Below, in pieces: positions 16,231 through 23,892 of a DNA stretch of 44,270 bases. A program made the position numbers and the translations under genes. Numbering within the stretch: the first letter of the stretch is position 1; every line of letters starts with the position of its first letter. The notes beneath the pieces were generated by a model that did not search any database, was not told the origin of the DNA, and worked only from the letters and a program-made list of their open reading frames with translations. This DNA comes from Candidatus Krumholzibacteriota bacterium (GTDB taxonomy: Bacteria > Krumholzibacteriota > Krumholzibacteriia > Krumholzibacteriales > Krumholzibacteriaceae), in assembly GCA_016931295.1 (NCBI GenBank), contig JAFGEZ010000007.1, forward strand, positions 1 to 44,270, written 5' to 3'.

Positions 16231-16314
16231 CATTGCGTTTTCCCGGCGGGCCGTTGCCGTGAGGAAGCGTTCAACTTCTTTTCCGTGCGGAATTTAACCA
16301 GTGCGAGGTGATAC

Positions 16315-17682
16315 ATGAAAGGCTCCACGATCGCTCCCGCCGCCGTCCACGAATCCCTGGGCCGGCACATGCTGGTCGACGGGTACCCCTTCGTTCTCGA
16401 TATCGAGAAGAGTCACGGGACCTGGCTCTGCGACGCCCGGACGGGCAAGGAGTATCTCGACTTCTTCACCTATTTCGCCTCGTGTCCCCTCGGCCACAAC
16501 CACCCGAAGCTGGCCGAGCCCGGGTTCCGCGCGACCCTCGCGTCGATCGCCGCCACGAAGGTCTCGAACTCCGATCTCTACACGACCTACATGGCCGAGT
16601 TCGTCGATACCTTCGCACGCGTCGCCGTTCCCGAGGGGCTCGGCAATCTCTTCTTCATCTCCGGCGGCGCCCTCGCCGTCGAGAACGCGCTCAAGGCGGC
16701 CTTCGACTGGAAGGTCAGGAAGAACCGCGCGCGCGGCGCGAAGAAGGAGACGGGTCAGAAGGTCATCCATTTCCGGGAAGCCTTCCATGGACGCACCGGC
16801 TACACGATGTCGCTGACCAACACCGATCCGACCAAGACCGATCTCTTCCCGAAGTTCGACTGGCCGCGCATCGACAATCCCAAGATCGTCTTCCCGCTCG
16901 AGGCGCATCTCGCCGAGACGGTCGAGGCGGAGAAGAAGGCGATCGCGCAGATCATGGCCGCGATCGCGAAGGACGGCGACGACATCGCCGCGATGATCAT
17001 CGAGCCGATCCAGGGCGAGGGCGGCGACAACCATTTCCGTCCCGAGTTCTTCGCCGAGCTGAGGCGCATCGCCGACGAGCACGAGATCATCCTCATCTTC
17101 GACGAGGTCCAGACCGGCGTCTGCATGACCGGGAAGATGTGGTGCCACCAGAACTTCGGCGTGCAGCCGGATATCCTGGCCTTCGGCAAGAAGACCCAGG
17201 TCTGCGGAATCATGGCGAGCGAGCGGCTCAACGAGGTCGACAGCGTCTTCAAGGTCTCGAGCCGGATCAACTCCACGTGGGGGGGGAACCTCGTCGACAT
17301 GTACCGGGCGAAGCGCATCTTCGAGATCATCGAGGAGGAGAACCTCGTCGACAACTGCGTGGCGATGGGAAAGCATTTCCAGGATCGCCTGCACGGGATC
17401 CAGGAGAAACACCCCGACCTCGTCTCCAACGCGCGGGGCATGGGACTCTTCTGCGCCTTCGACCTGCCCGATTCGCACTGCCGCGACACCTTCGTGACGC
17501 GCGCCATCGAGCGCGGCATGATCGTTCTCAAGTGCGGTCCGCGGACGGTCCGGTTCCGTCCGCCGATCAACGTCACCGCCGCCGAGATCGACCGGGCGGC
17601 CGGGATCCTCGAAGAGGTCTGCGCCCTGCAGGCGGAGGCGATGTGCGAGGGTGACGATTCCGGGGCGGTCCACACCGAGTAG
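16315..17682 (+). CDS. lat: L-lysine 6-transaminase (PLP-dependent)
   Basis: A 455-residue class III aminotransferase that converts L-lysine and 2-oxoglutarate to 2-aminoadipate 6-semialdehyde and glutamate. It has the Lat-specific blocks FFTYFASCPLGHNHPKL (about 50-66), GNLFFISGGALAVENALK, FHGRTGYTMSLTNT (158-171), IIEPIQGEGGDNHFRPEFF and STWGGNLVDM. PLP contacts are Asp263 in IFDEVQTG and the Schiff-base Lys292 or Lys293 in AFGKKTQVCG. Length matches characterised Lat enzymes. No aldehyde dehydrogenase or other lysine-catabolic gene is adjacent, so the next step (to 2-aminoadipate or piperideine-6-carboxylate) must be elsewhere. It is a single-gene unit between its own promoter and a strong hairpin. 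Confidence 0.92.
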   Translation: MKGSTIAPAAVHESLGRHMLVDGYPFVLDIEKSHGTWLCDARTGKEYLDFFTYFASCPLGHNHPKLAEPGFRATLASIAATKVSNSDLYTTYMAEFVDTFARVAVPEGLGNLFFISGGALAVENALKAAFDWKVRKNRARGAKKETGQKVIHFREAFHGRTGYTMSLTNTDPTKTDLFPKFDWPRIDNPKIVFPLEAHLAETVEAEKKAIAQIMAAIAKDGDDIAAMIIEPIQGEGGDNHFRPEFFAELRRIADEHEIILIFDEVQTGVCMTGKMWCHQNFGVQPDILAFGKKTQVCGIMASERLNEVDSVFKVSSRINSTWGGNLVDMYRAKRIFEIIEEENLVDNCVAMGKHFQDRLHGIQEKHPDLVSNARGMGLFCAFDLPDSHCRDTFVTRAIERGMIVLKCGPRTVRFRPPINVTAAEIDRAAGILEEVCALQAEAMCEGDDSGAVHTE

Positions 17683-17708
17683 CCCGATACGCGGAACGAA
17701 CGAACGAA

Positions 17709-17748
17709 GAACGGGCGGCCGTCGAAGACGGCCGCCCGTTCTGTTTCC
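17709..17748 (+). terminator. Strong intrinsic terminator between convergent lat and fmdB-like gene
   Basis: GAACGGGCGGCCGT (17709-17722) pairs over 14 bases with ACGGCCGCCCGTTC (17728-17741) around a CGAAG loop, followed by TGTTTCC. The hairpin is symmetrical, so it may also slow transcripts from the minus-strand gene ending at 17767. The tail resembles that of the hairpin at 22397. Confidence 0.75.
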
Positions 17749-17766
17749 GCCCCGGACGATGCGGGC

Positions 17767-18030
17767 TCAGGAACCGCAGGCCTTGTCGCACTTGTCGCAG
17801 GAGGGCGGCGAGGGCTTCTTCGTATCGGCCTTCTCGGCTTTCCGGTAATCGTCGCTGCGGTAGTCGGTGCGGTAGAATCCGCTCCCCTTGAGGATGTGGC
17901 CGACCGGGTAGATCACACGGTGCACCTTGCCCCGGCACGCCGGGCAGCGTTTGCGCGGCTCGTCGTTGATCCCCTGGTCGATCTCGAACTCGTGACCGCA
18001 TTTCTCGCATTCGTAGTGGTATGTCGGCAT
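17767..18030 (-). CDS. FmdB-family zinc-ribbon protein
   Basis: An 87-residue protein starting PTYHYECEKCGHEFE with CxxC at 8-11 and a second knuckle CPACRG, forming the FmdB/putative regulatory zinc ribbon, followed by GSGFYRTDYRSDDY, which is typical of the family. A Lys/Ser/Pro-rich linker leads to an extra Cys cluster at the C-terminus (SCDKCDKACGS) that could bind a second metal. The family's function is not settled; FmdB was proposed as a regulator of formamidase and amidase genes. It has its own minus-strand promoter at 18097-18069. Confidence 0.88.
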   Translation of the reverse strand: MPTYHYECEKCGHEFEIDQGINDEPRKRCPACRGKVHRVIYPVGHILKGSGFYRTDYRSDDYRKAEKADTKKPSPPSCDKCDKACGS

Positions 18031-18068
18031 GTTGCACCTCTCGTTTCCGGTCGCGGCGGGTTTTCCGT

Positions 18069-18097
18069 AAAGTAGGGCCGATGGCGGCGGCGGGCAA
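18069..18097 (-). promoter_or_regulatory. Promoter of the FmdB-family gene
   Basis: Minus strand: TTGCCC (18097-18092), a 17-base spacer, TACTTT (18074-18069). The -35 begins three bases after the poly-U tract of the upstream terminator, separating the two minus-strand units. Confidence 0.55.
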
Positions 18098-18099
18098 GG

Positions 18100-18123
18100 A
18101 AAAAAAACGGATGATCCTCACCG
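18100..18123 (-). terminator. Intrinsic terminator overlapping the methyltransferase stop codon
   Basis: Minus strand: a CGGUGA-GGA-UCA(U)CCG hairpin (18123-18108; six pairs with one bulged U) followed directly by U8 (18107-18100). The TGA stop of the methyltransferase is inside the hairpin, so translation and termination may interfere. Confidence 0.65.
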
Positions 18124-18915
18124 CTTGACGAGGGCGATGACGTGGGCGCCGACGTAGTGGCGGAGAAGACGGTAGAGAGGCCGTTCGGGGAAGTTGAAGG
18201 CGCGGGTCGTCGTCAGCTCGCAAACCTCGAGGCCGGGATGACGGCGGAGGCGCCGTTTCCACCAGCGCGCGGTCTTGAAATCCTCGTCCCTTCCGTACCA
18301 GCCGATCCCGAAATTCTCGATATTGCGGCTCTTGGTGAAGAGCCAGCGCGGCCCTCCCTCGCGGCCGCGCGTGCGGACGAACTTGCCGAAGAACTGTTCG
18401 CCGAAGGTGCGCGGGTTGAGCAGGTTTCCCACGACGATGACGATGCGGCCGCCGGGGCGGAGCACCCGCGCCTGCTCGGTGAGAGCGAGGTCGACGTCCC
18501 AGACGTGCTCGAAGGTGTCCTTGGAATAGACGGCGTCGAAGTGCCCGTCGCCGAACGGGAGGGCGCAGGTATCGCCGCGCAGCGACGCCACGTCGAGCCG
18601 GTTCGCCGCGGCGAACCCCCTGACGAACTCGGGGTTGCCCGGGCAGATGTCGATGTCGACGAGGTGGCCGCCGAGTGCGGCGAGCTCGAAGGAGGTGTAT
18701 CCGACGCCGCCGCCGATCTCGAGTATGCGCATTCCCGGGCGGAAGTCGACGAGACGGAGAAACATCTCCACCTCGCGGCGGTAGCGGCCGATGTCCCGCG
18801 TGTACTGCTCCTGGCGGTCGGCGTACTCAGCCTGCCGGTCGTTGATCGGCGGATCGGGCAGCGGCCGCCTGATGACGAGCCGGGCGGGATCGACAACAAT
18901 CTCGGTATCGGGCAT
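18118..18915 (-). CDS. Class I SAM-dependent methyltransferase, substrate unknown
   Basis: A 265-residue protein with a Rossmann-like methyltransferase core. Motif I is MRILEIGGGVGYTS, the acidic end of strand 2 is LVDIDICPGN, motif III/IV is GHFDAVYSKDTFEHVWD, and the segment before strand 5 is RVLRPGGRIVIVVGN. The C-terminal third has several aromatic and basic segments and a family-like WYGRDEDFKTARWWKRR. It resembles the small-molecule/sugar methyltransferase group, but no substrate can be named. The start at 18915 gives the core a normal N-terminus; longer in-frame starts would run through the divergent promoter. It is transcribed away from the secreted carboxypeptidase gene. Confidence 0.82.
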   Translation of the reverse strand: MPDTEIVVDPARLVIRRPLPDPPINDRQAEYADRQEQYTRDIGRYRREVEMFLRLVDFRPGMRILEIGGGVGYTSFELAALGGHLVDIDICPGNPEFVRGFAAANRLDVASLRGDTCALPFGDGHFDAVYSKDTFEHVWDVDLALTEQARVLRPGGRIVIVVGNLLNPRTFGEQFFGKFVRTRGREGGPRWLFTKSRNIENFGIGWYGRDEDFKTARWWKRRLRRHPGLEVCELTTTRAFNFPERPLYRLLRHYVGAHVIALVKR

Positions 18916-18957
18916 ACGGCGCTTTTCGTCGGGGTTTCGCGGGCATCGGCGAATTGA

Positions 18958-18996
18958 TATACTGTGAGTATACGATGTCGCCATCTGTCCGGTCAA
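18958..18996. promoter_or_regulatory. Divergent promoter region centred on a perfect inverted repeat
   Basis: TATACTGTGAGTATA (18958-18972) is a perfect 6-3-6 inverted repeat. Its right arm, read on the minus strand, is a -10 TATACT with TTGACC (18996-18991) 18 bases upstream, a very good promoter for the methyltransferase. Its left arm is the same TATACT on the plus strand facing the peptidase, but the -35 for that direction is weak (TTTCGC at 18935). A dimeric regulator bound here would block both. Confidence 0.6.
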
Positions 18997-19027
18997 CCCG
19001 CGCGAGCTCGGGAAGAGAGGAGCCGCC

Positions 19028-21328
19028 GTGAAACGCATCGCCGTCGTGATCCTGCTCGCCGCGACGATCACCGCCGCCCTCCGCTGCGACGCCGAAACGA
19101 CGACCCTCGCGCGCGTCAGGCTGTCGCGCGATCTCTCCCCCGCCGACCTCGCCGCCGCCGGCGTCGAGACGATCGCCTCCTACCCGGACGGCCGGCTCGA
19201 CGTCGCCGTCACCGACGAGCAGCTCGCGTGGCTCCGCAACCGGACCTTCCACGTGCGGATACTCGCCCGGCCGTCTCTCGCGGCGGCGGCCGCCCTCGAC
19301 GCGAACCTCGGCCTCTACCACACGGTGGCCGAGACGGAGGCGGCTCTCGATTCGCTCGCCGCCGCCTACCCCGCCCTGACGCGGATCGACACGCTCGGCT
19401 GGAGCGTCGAGGGCCGGCCGATCCGGGCGATCAAGATCTCGGACGACGCCGCGATCGACGAGGACGAGCCCGAGGTGCTGCTCATGGGCTGCCATCACGC
19501 CCGCGAGCTCATGTCGGTCGAGGTGCCGCTCCTGCTCGCCGGCCACCTGCTCGGCCGCTACGGCGAGAGCCCGGCGATCGCCGGGCTCGTCGACGGCCGG
19601 GAGATCTGGATCGTGCCGATCGTCAATCCCGACGGGCACGTCTATGTCGAGCAGAACCACGCCGGGGACTGGTGGACGTGGTGGCGAAAGAACCGCCGCG
19701 ACAACGGGGACGGCACCTTCGGCATCGATCTCAACCGCAACTATTCGTATCGCTGGGGGTACGACGACATCGGCTCGTCCGGATCGACGGGCAGCAGCCT
19801 CTACCGCGGCCCCGCCCCCTTCAGCGAGCCGGAGACGCGGGCCGTCCGGGACTTCTGCGCCGGCCGCGAGTTCTCCGTCGCGCTCTCGTACCATTCCTAC
19901 GGCGAGCTGATCATCTATCCGTGGGGATACGACGCCGTCTACACCGACGATCACGATCTCTTCTCGATTCTCGCCGACACGCTCCGACGCGGCAACGGGT
20001 ACGCGCCCGGCTGCACGGCGGAGGACATCCTCTACCCGACGAACGGCGACACCGACGACTGGGCCTACGGCGAGACGGCGGAAAAGGGCCGCTTCTTCTC
20101 CTTCACCGTCGAGCTGAACTCCTTCGAGGAGGGCGGGTTCGCTCCTCCCGAGGGGTTGATCGGACCCACCTTCGACGCCGTGCTCGAACTCAATCTCGCG
20201 CTCATCCGCCGCGCCGGCGAACCGCGCGGCGTCCTCGGGCCGCGCCCACCGGCGATCGAGCCGGTGACGCCGCTCGCCGCGCCGAGCTATCTCGTCTCCT
20301 GGAAACGGAGCGCCGCGAAAGATCCGAACCCCGCCGTCCGCTGGGACGTGTGGGAGATCGCCGGCCTCGGCGGCGTCGAGGATTCCTGCGAGGCGGGAGA
20401 CGTCCTCTGGGAGCCGGACGGCTTCGTCCAGACCGACGAGTGGGGGTACGCCCTGCCGGGGAGCTGGTATTCGGGGCGGGGAAACGATCTGGCGTCGCGT
20501 CTCGAGATGCGAACGATCTATCCTCTCTGGCTCGGCGACACCTTGCGGTGCATGCTCTGGTACGACATCGAGGACTACTACGACTTCTTCTACCTCGAGG
20601 CGAGCCTCGACGACGGCCTCACCTGGGAGACGGTTCCCGGCAATCTCACCACCGACGCCGATCCCTTCGGCGCCAACCGCGGTGAGGGGATCACCGGATC
20701 CTCGGAGGGGTGGGTCGAAGCCCTGTTTTTGCTCGACCGCCTCGGCGTCCTCCTCGGCGACGCGGCGCTCAGGCTGCGCTTCTCCTACCACACCGATTCG
20801 TCGATCAGCGGGCAGGGCGTCTACCTGGATCTCGTCTCGCCCGTCGCCGACTGCGAGTCGTTCGCGCTCGCGGCGACGGCCGTCCCCGACACCTTTCTCG
20901 TCGTCACGCCCGTGCGGACGGGAACGTTCCACTACCTCGCGCGGGGGATCGACGCCGAGGGGCACGCCGGCCGGCGGAGCCGCCTCGCCGGGACAGAAGT
21001 GGACCGAACGACGCCGGCGGATCTTCCTTCGGCGGCGTCGGCGTTCCCGCCGAACCGGCCGAACCCGTTCAATCCCTCGACAATCTTCCGATACGTCGTC
21101 GGGGCCGCGGACGCCCCGGGCGGACTGGCGGCGGTGCGCCTCGAACTCTACGACGCGGCCGGACGCCGGATCGCGACGATCGACGAGGGGCCACGGGCGC
21201 CGGGAAGCTACGCCGTCCGGTGGGACGGGACGAACGCCTCCGGTCGGCGGGCGGCGAGCGGCGTCTACTTCGCGCGGCTGCTGGTCGGAGGCCGCCGATT
21301 CGCGCGCAAGGCGGTGCTGCTCCGCTGA
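19028..21328 (+). CDS. Secreted M14 zinc carboxypeptidase with C-terminal FlgD-like (NPFNPST) domain
   Basis: A 766-residue exported protein with a signal peptide at 1-22. The M14 catalytic domain (about 90-395) has zinc ligands His157 and Glu160 in CHHARE and His289 in SYHSYGE, the substrate Arg in DLNRN (234-238) and catalytic Glu362 in FTVELNSF. Residues about 400-660 look like a beta-sandwich of the immune-inhibitor-A/MAM type (YDFFYLEASLDDGLTWE, NRGEGITGSS). Residues about 672-766 are an Ig-like FlgD domain beginning FPPNRPNPFNPSTI and ending in a basic tail, as seen on secreted proteins of FCB-group bacteria. It should degrade proteins or peptides outside the cell or at the surface. The GTG start has an AGAGGAG Shine-Dalgarno. 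The carboxypeptidase T/transcarboxypeptidase-like branch is the best guess. Confidence 0.9.
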   Translation: MKRIAVVILLAATITAALRCDAETTTLARVRLSRDLSPADLAAAGVETIASYPDGRLDVAVTDEQLAWLRNRTFHVRILARPSLAAAAALDANLGLYHTVAETEAALDSLAAAYPALTRIDTLGWSVEGRPIRAIKISDDAAIDEDEPEVLLMGCHHARELMSVEVPLLLAGHLLGRYGESPAIAGLVDGREIWIVPIVNPDGHVYVEQNHAGDWWTWWRKNRRDNGDGTFGIDLNRNYSYRWGYDDIGSSGSTGSSLYRGPAPFSEPETRAVRDFCAGREFSVALSYHSYGELIIYPWGYDAVYTDDHDLFSILADTLRRGNGYAPGCTAEDILYPTNGDTDDWAYGETAEKGRFFSFTVELNSFEEGGFAPPEGLIGPTFDAVLELNLALIRRAGEPRGVLGPRPPAIEPVTPLAAPSYLVSWKRSAAKDPNPAVRWDVWEIAGLGGVEDSCEAGDVLWEPDGFVQTDEWGYALPGSWYSGRGNDLASRLEMRTIYPLWLGDTLRCMLWYDIEDYYDFFYLEASLDDGLTWETVPGNLTTDADPFGANRGEGITGSSEGWVEALFLLDRLGVLLGDAALRLRFSYHTDSSISGQGVYLDLVSPVADCESFALAATAVPDTFLVVTPVRTGTFHYLARGIDAEGHAGRRSRLAGTEVDRTTPADLPSAASAFPPNRPNPFNPSTIFRYVVGAADAPGGLAAVRLELYDAAGRRIATIDEGPRAPGSYAVRWDGTNASGRRAASGVYFARLLVGGRRFARKAVLLR

Positions 21329-21342
21329 AACTCGATGCCCCC

Positions 21343-21371
21343 TTGCGCGCGCGGCCGGTCTGCGGTATGGT
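21343..21371 (+). promoter_or_regulatory. Putative promoter of the M29-like aminopeptidase
   Basis: TTGCGC (21343-21348), a 17-base spacer and TATGGT (21366-21371), between the carboxypeptidase stop (21328) and the next start (21426). Confidence 0.45.
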
Positions 21372-21425
21372 TGGCGCCGGGCTGCGGCCGGAAGACGACA
21401 CTCGTACGGCAACAAGGAGGACGGG

Positions 21426-22370
21426 ATGGACAAGCTGCACAGCGCCGCGAAACGCGCGGTCGTGAATTCGCTGAAGCTGAAGAAGGGCGAGCGGTTCCTC
21501 ATCGTCACCGATCGGCAGAAGATGAAGATCGCCGAGGCGATGGCGTACTGGGCGAAGACTGTCGGCGCGGAGACGACGACCTACCTCATGACGGAGACCC
21601 TGCGGCCCATCGACGAGCCCACCGAGCTCTTCAAGACGATGATCCGCAGGATCGACGCCATGGTCTACATGCTCGAGGGCCGTCCCGAGGAGAAGCCCTT
21701 CCGCTACTTCATGGTCGGCGCCGGCGGCCGGTATGGCCGGATCTGCATGATGCCGGGGATCACGTCCGACATGATGGAGCGCCTCGTGAACGTCGACTTC
21801 CGGAAGATGGACGCCCTCACGAAGAAGGTCATCCGGACGATCAAGGACTGCCCCGAGGTGCACGTCACGAACGCGAAGGGGACCGACATCACCTTCAGCG
21901 TCAAGGGCCGGAAGTGGATGAACGACAACGGTGACATCAGCAAGAAGGGGATGCACGGCAACCTCCCCGCCGGGGAGTGCTACACGTGTCCCGTGGAGAG
22001 CACCTTCACCGGCAGGATCGTCATCGGCCTCATCGACGACAAGCTCGGCAGGGGCGTGCTCACCTTCGAGAAGGGGGAGCTGGTCGATTTCTCAGGGCGC
22101 GGCGTGACGGAGATCATGAAGTCGATCGGCCGCGACAAGACCGGCCGCATGATCGGCGAGTTCGGGATCGGCACCAACCGGGGGGCGAAGATCTGCAGGA
22201 ACATGCTCGAGGCCGAGAAGGCCTTCGGCACGGTGCACTTCGCCATCGGCGATTCCTACGGCCTGGGAAAGAACAAGAGCAAGTGGCACTTCGACGGGCT
22301 CGTCGAGAAGGTCACACTCGTCGCCGGGCGCAAGACCCTCATCAGGAACGGCAAGTTCCTCGTTACGTAG
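21426..22370 (+). CDS. M29-type metallo-aminopeptidase (AmpS/aminopeptidase T-like)
   Basis: A 314-residue cytoplasmic protein without a signal peptide. The N-terminal part has KKGERFLIVTDRQ and ends in DITFSVKGRKW, as in COG2309 leucyl aminopeptidases. The catalytic half has GNLPAGECYTCPVESTFTG (acidic ligand), IGEFGIGTNRGAK (Glu), and HFAIGDSYGLGKNKSKWHFDG with the His/Asp/His ligands. It is shorter than classical M29 enzymes (about 370-410 residues), mostly at the N-terminus, as in other COG2309 members. AAGGAGG upstream gives a strong Shine-Dalgarno. It may finish peptides released by the secreted carboxypeptidase upstream, which is inference. Its last 8 bases overlap the convergent O-antigen-ligase-like gene. 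Confidence 0.85.
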   Translation: MDKLHSAAKRAVVNSLKLKKGERFLIVTDRQKMKIAEAMAYWAKTVGAETTTYLMTETLRPIDEPTELFKTMIRRIDAMVYMLEGRPEEKPFRYFMVGAGGRYGRICMMPGITSDMMERLVNVDFRKMDALTKKVIRTIKDCPEVHVTNAKGTDITFSVKGRKWMNDNGDISKKGMHGNLPAGECYTCPVESTFTGRIVIGLIDDKLGRGVLTFEKGELVDFSGRGVTEIMKSIGRDKTGRMIGEFGIGTNRGAKICRNMLEAEKAFGTVHFAIGDSYGLGKNKSKWHFDGLVEKVTLVAGRKTLIRNGKFLVT

Positions 22371-23850
22371 GGCCGCCCCCGGACGATGGCGCGAGCACGG
22401 GAGCGGAGCGGTTCCGCTCCCGTTCCTGTTTCCGGACGATGTTGCTCGTGGCCGCGATCATCGCGAAGAGCAGCCAGATGAAGAAGACGTACTTCTCGTT
22501 GCGGAGGTACTCGATCTTCAGCTGGTCGACCGCGAACAAGACGAAGCAGACGTGCAGGATCTTGAGGAAGGCGACGGGGAACGACGCGGTGACGATCGAC
22601 GCGTGGATCGCCGGCGTGGTCATCCGGAAGATCCGCCAGAGGAAGAAGAGGAAGGCGGCGAGGCCGACGATCCCCGTGATGTTGAAATAGAAGAGGTAGA
22701 CGTTGTGCGGCCAGAGCCCCTTGTCGAGGCCGCTCGCGAAATCCCACCCGGGACCCTTCCCGATGAATGGATGCTCCATCCCCCGCTCGATCGCGCCGCT
22801 CCAGGCGGCCATCCGGTTGGTGGGCACCACCCCCCGCTCGAAGGTCGTCTTGAGAAGACGTTCGAAGAGGGAGCCCGAGGTCGTGTACTGCGAGACGAAG
22901 GTCTCCAGTATGACGATCAGCAGGGCGAAGCCCGCCGCGATGCCGACGAACCGGACGATGTCGAGATCGCGGCGCGAGAGGATCGTCAGGTAGGCGAGAC
23001 CGATGAAGAGCGAGATGAACGCCCCCCTGGTGATCGTGGCGAGCATCATCGCCAGGTTCGAGACGAGCAGGAAGAGGTAGAGGCCGCGCCAGAGCATCCG
23101 CCTGGCGCGGACGACCATGAAGAGGAGGATCAGGATGTTGATCGCGAAGAATTCGGCGACGAGCTCGAAATCGTGGAATGGCCCTCCCATCCGGATGTCC
23201 CGCATGATCAGCTGGGCGCGATGGCGCGTGTAGAGCCAGAAGGGGATCAGGGTACGGCCGGGATAGAGCATCTCTACCACCGTGAAGATGACCACCAGGG
23301 TGGAACAGACGACCATGAACTTGACGGTCCGCTCGAGGGCCTTCTCGTTGTCGACGAAGGAGATGATCATGAAGAAGAAGAGGGCGGCGGCGATGAAGTT
23401 GCCCGTATGAAGGAGCGCCGAACGCTGCAGCAGCATGGGCTGCACCCCGAGGACGTTGTACAGCGAGAGGATGTAGGTGCCGACGAGGAAGAGCACCGGC
23501 GCGGCGACCCGTTTGTCGAGAAAGAAGCGTTCCTGCCCGGCCGACACGCGGATCATGTGGATCAGGAAGATCACGATCGTGAAGACGAAGTTGGACGTCC
23601 CGAGCGAGATGGCGAAGGGGAAGGGGTACATCACCACGAGGAACCAGAGCGCGCCGATCGTGGAGAAGTTCCAGAGAACGAGAACGACGACGACCCCGAC
23701 GATCGCCTCGATCACCCGCTTCGCCGGCGAGGCGATCTGCGAGCCGACGAGGATGCCCATCCCCAGCACTATCGCCGACGGCCTGAGCCACCGGAAGCGG
23801 GAGCGCCCGGTTGTCCGGCCCGGCGCCGCGATGTGTTCACGTTCGTTCAT
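22363..23850 (-). CDS. O-antigen ligase/polymerase-like membrane protein
   Basis: A 495-residue polytopic protein with about 11-12 helices, an extended periplasmic loop around ERLLKTTFERGVVPTNRMAA, and the Wzy_C/WaaL-like segment GAIERGMEHPFIGKGPGW followed by WPHNVYLFYFNITGIVG. That is the pattern R-x3-W-x-A...HP-x-x-G-x-G...H-N of the O-antigen ligase superfamily (PF04932), with the catalytic-type His in PHNVYL. These proteins join or polymerise undecaprenyl-linked glycans at the periplasmic face. The ATG at 23850 has GGGAGGG immediately upstream; a TTG at 23871 is less likely. It is followed within 42 bases upstream by the M24 peptidase gene and converges with the aminopeptidase gene. Confidence 0.78.
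   Translation of the reverse strand: MNEREHIAAPGRTTGRSRFRWLRPSAIVLGMGILVGSQIASPAKRVIEAIVGVVVVLVLWNFSTIGALWFLVVMYPFPFAISLGTSNFVFTIVIFLIHMIRVSAGQERFFLDKRVAAPVLFLVGTYILSLYNVLGVQPMLLQRSALLHTGNFIAAALFFFMIISFVDNEKALERTVKFMVVCSTLVVIFTVVEMLYPGRTLIPFWLYTRHRAQLIMRDIRMGGPFHDFELVAEFFAINILILLFMVVRARRMLWRGLYLFLLVSNLAMMLATITRGAFISLFIGLAYLTILSRRDLDIVRFVGIAAGFALLIVILETFVSQYTTSGSLFERLLKTTFERGVVPTNRMAAWSGAIERGMEHPFIGKGPGWDFASGLDKGLWPHNVYLFYFNITGIVGLAAFLFFLWRIFRMTTPAIHASIVTASFPVAFLKILHVCFVLFAVDQLKIEYLRNEKYVFFIWLLFAMIAATSNIVRKQERERNRSAPVLAPSSGGGPT
22397..22430 (+). terminator. Hairpin terminator for the aminopeptidase, inside the convergent gene's 3' end
   Basis: ACGGGAGCGGA (22397-22407) pairs with TCCGCTCCCGT (22413-22423) around GCGGT, followed by TCCTGTTTCC. 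It lies within the last 25 codons of the minus-strand ligase gene. Stem base and tail echo the lat terminator (CCCGTTC, TGTTTCC). Confidence 0.55.
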
Positions 23851-23892
23851 GACCCTCCCACGGGCCAGCAAGAATGGTACCCGCGGGGCCGC

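Larger units (their letters stand above)
15954..16314 (+). other. 361-base intergenic region with several inverted repeats
   Basis: No gene with a start site and family features is visible on either strand. It contains a GGCGAGAA/TTTTCGCC stem (16009-16016 with 16027-16034), a 12-base palindrome CTTTCCGGAAAG (16039-16050), the GC-rich hairpin at 16128-16157, the lat promoter at 16202-16230 and an untranslated leader of about 80 bases. One or more of the hairpins may end transcription of the upstream gene. A small RNA is possible but unsupported. Confidence 0.5.

Noticed and set aside
18827-21508. Minus-strand open frame of about 890 codons opposite the M14 carboxypeptidase
   Set aside because: No recognisable domain. 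The plus-strand frame has a signal peptide and complete zinc ligands.
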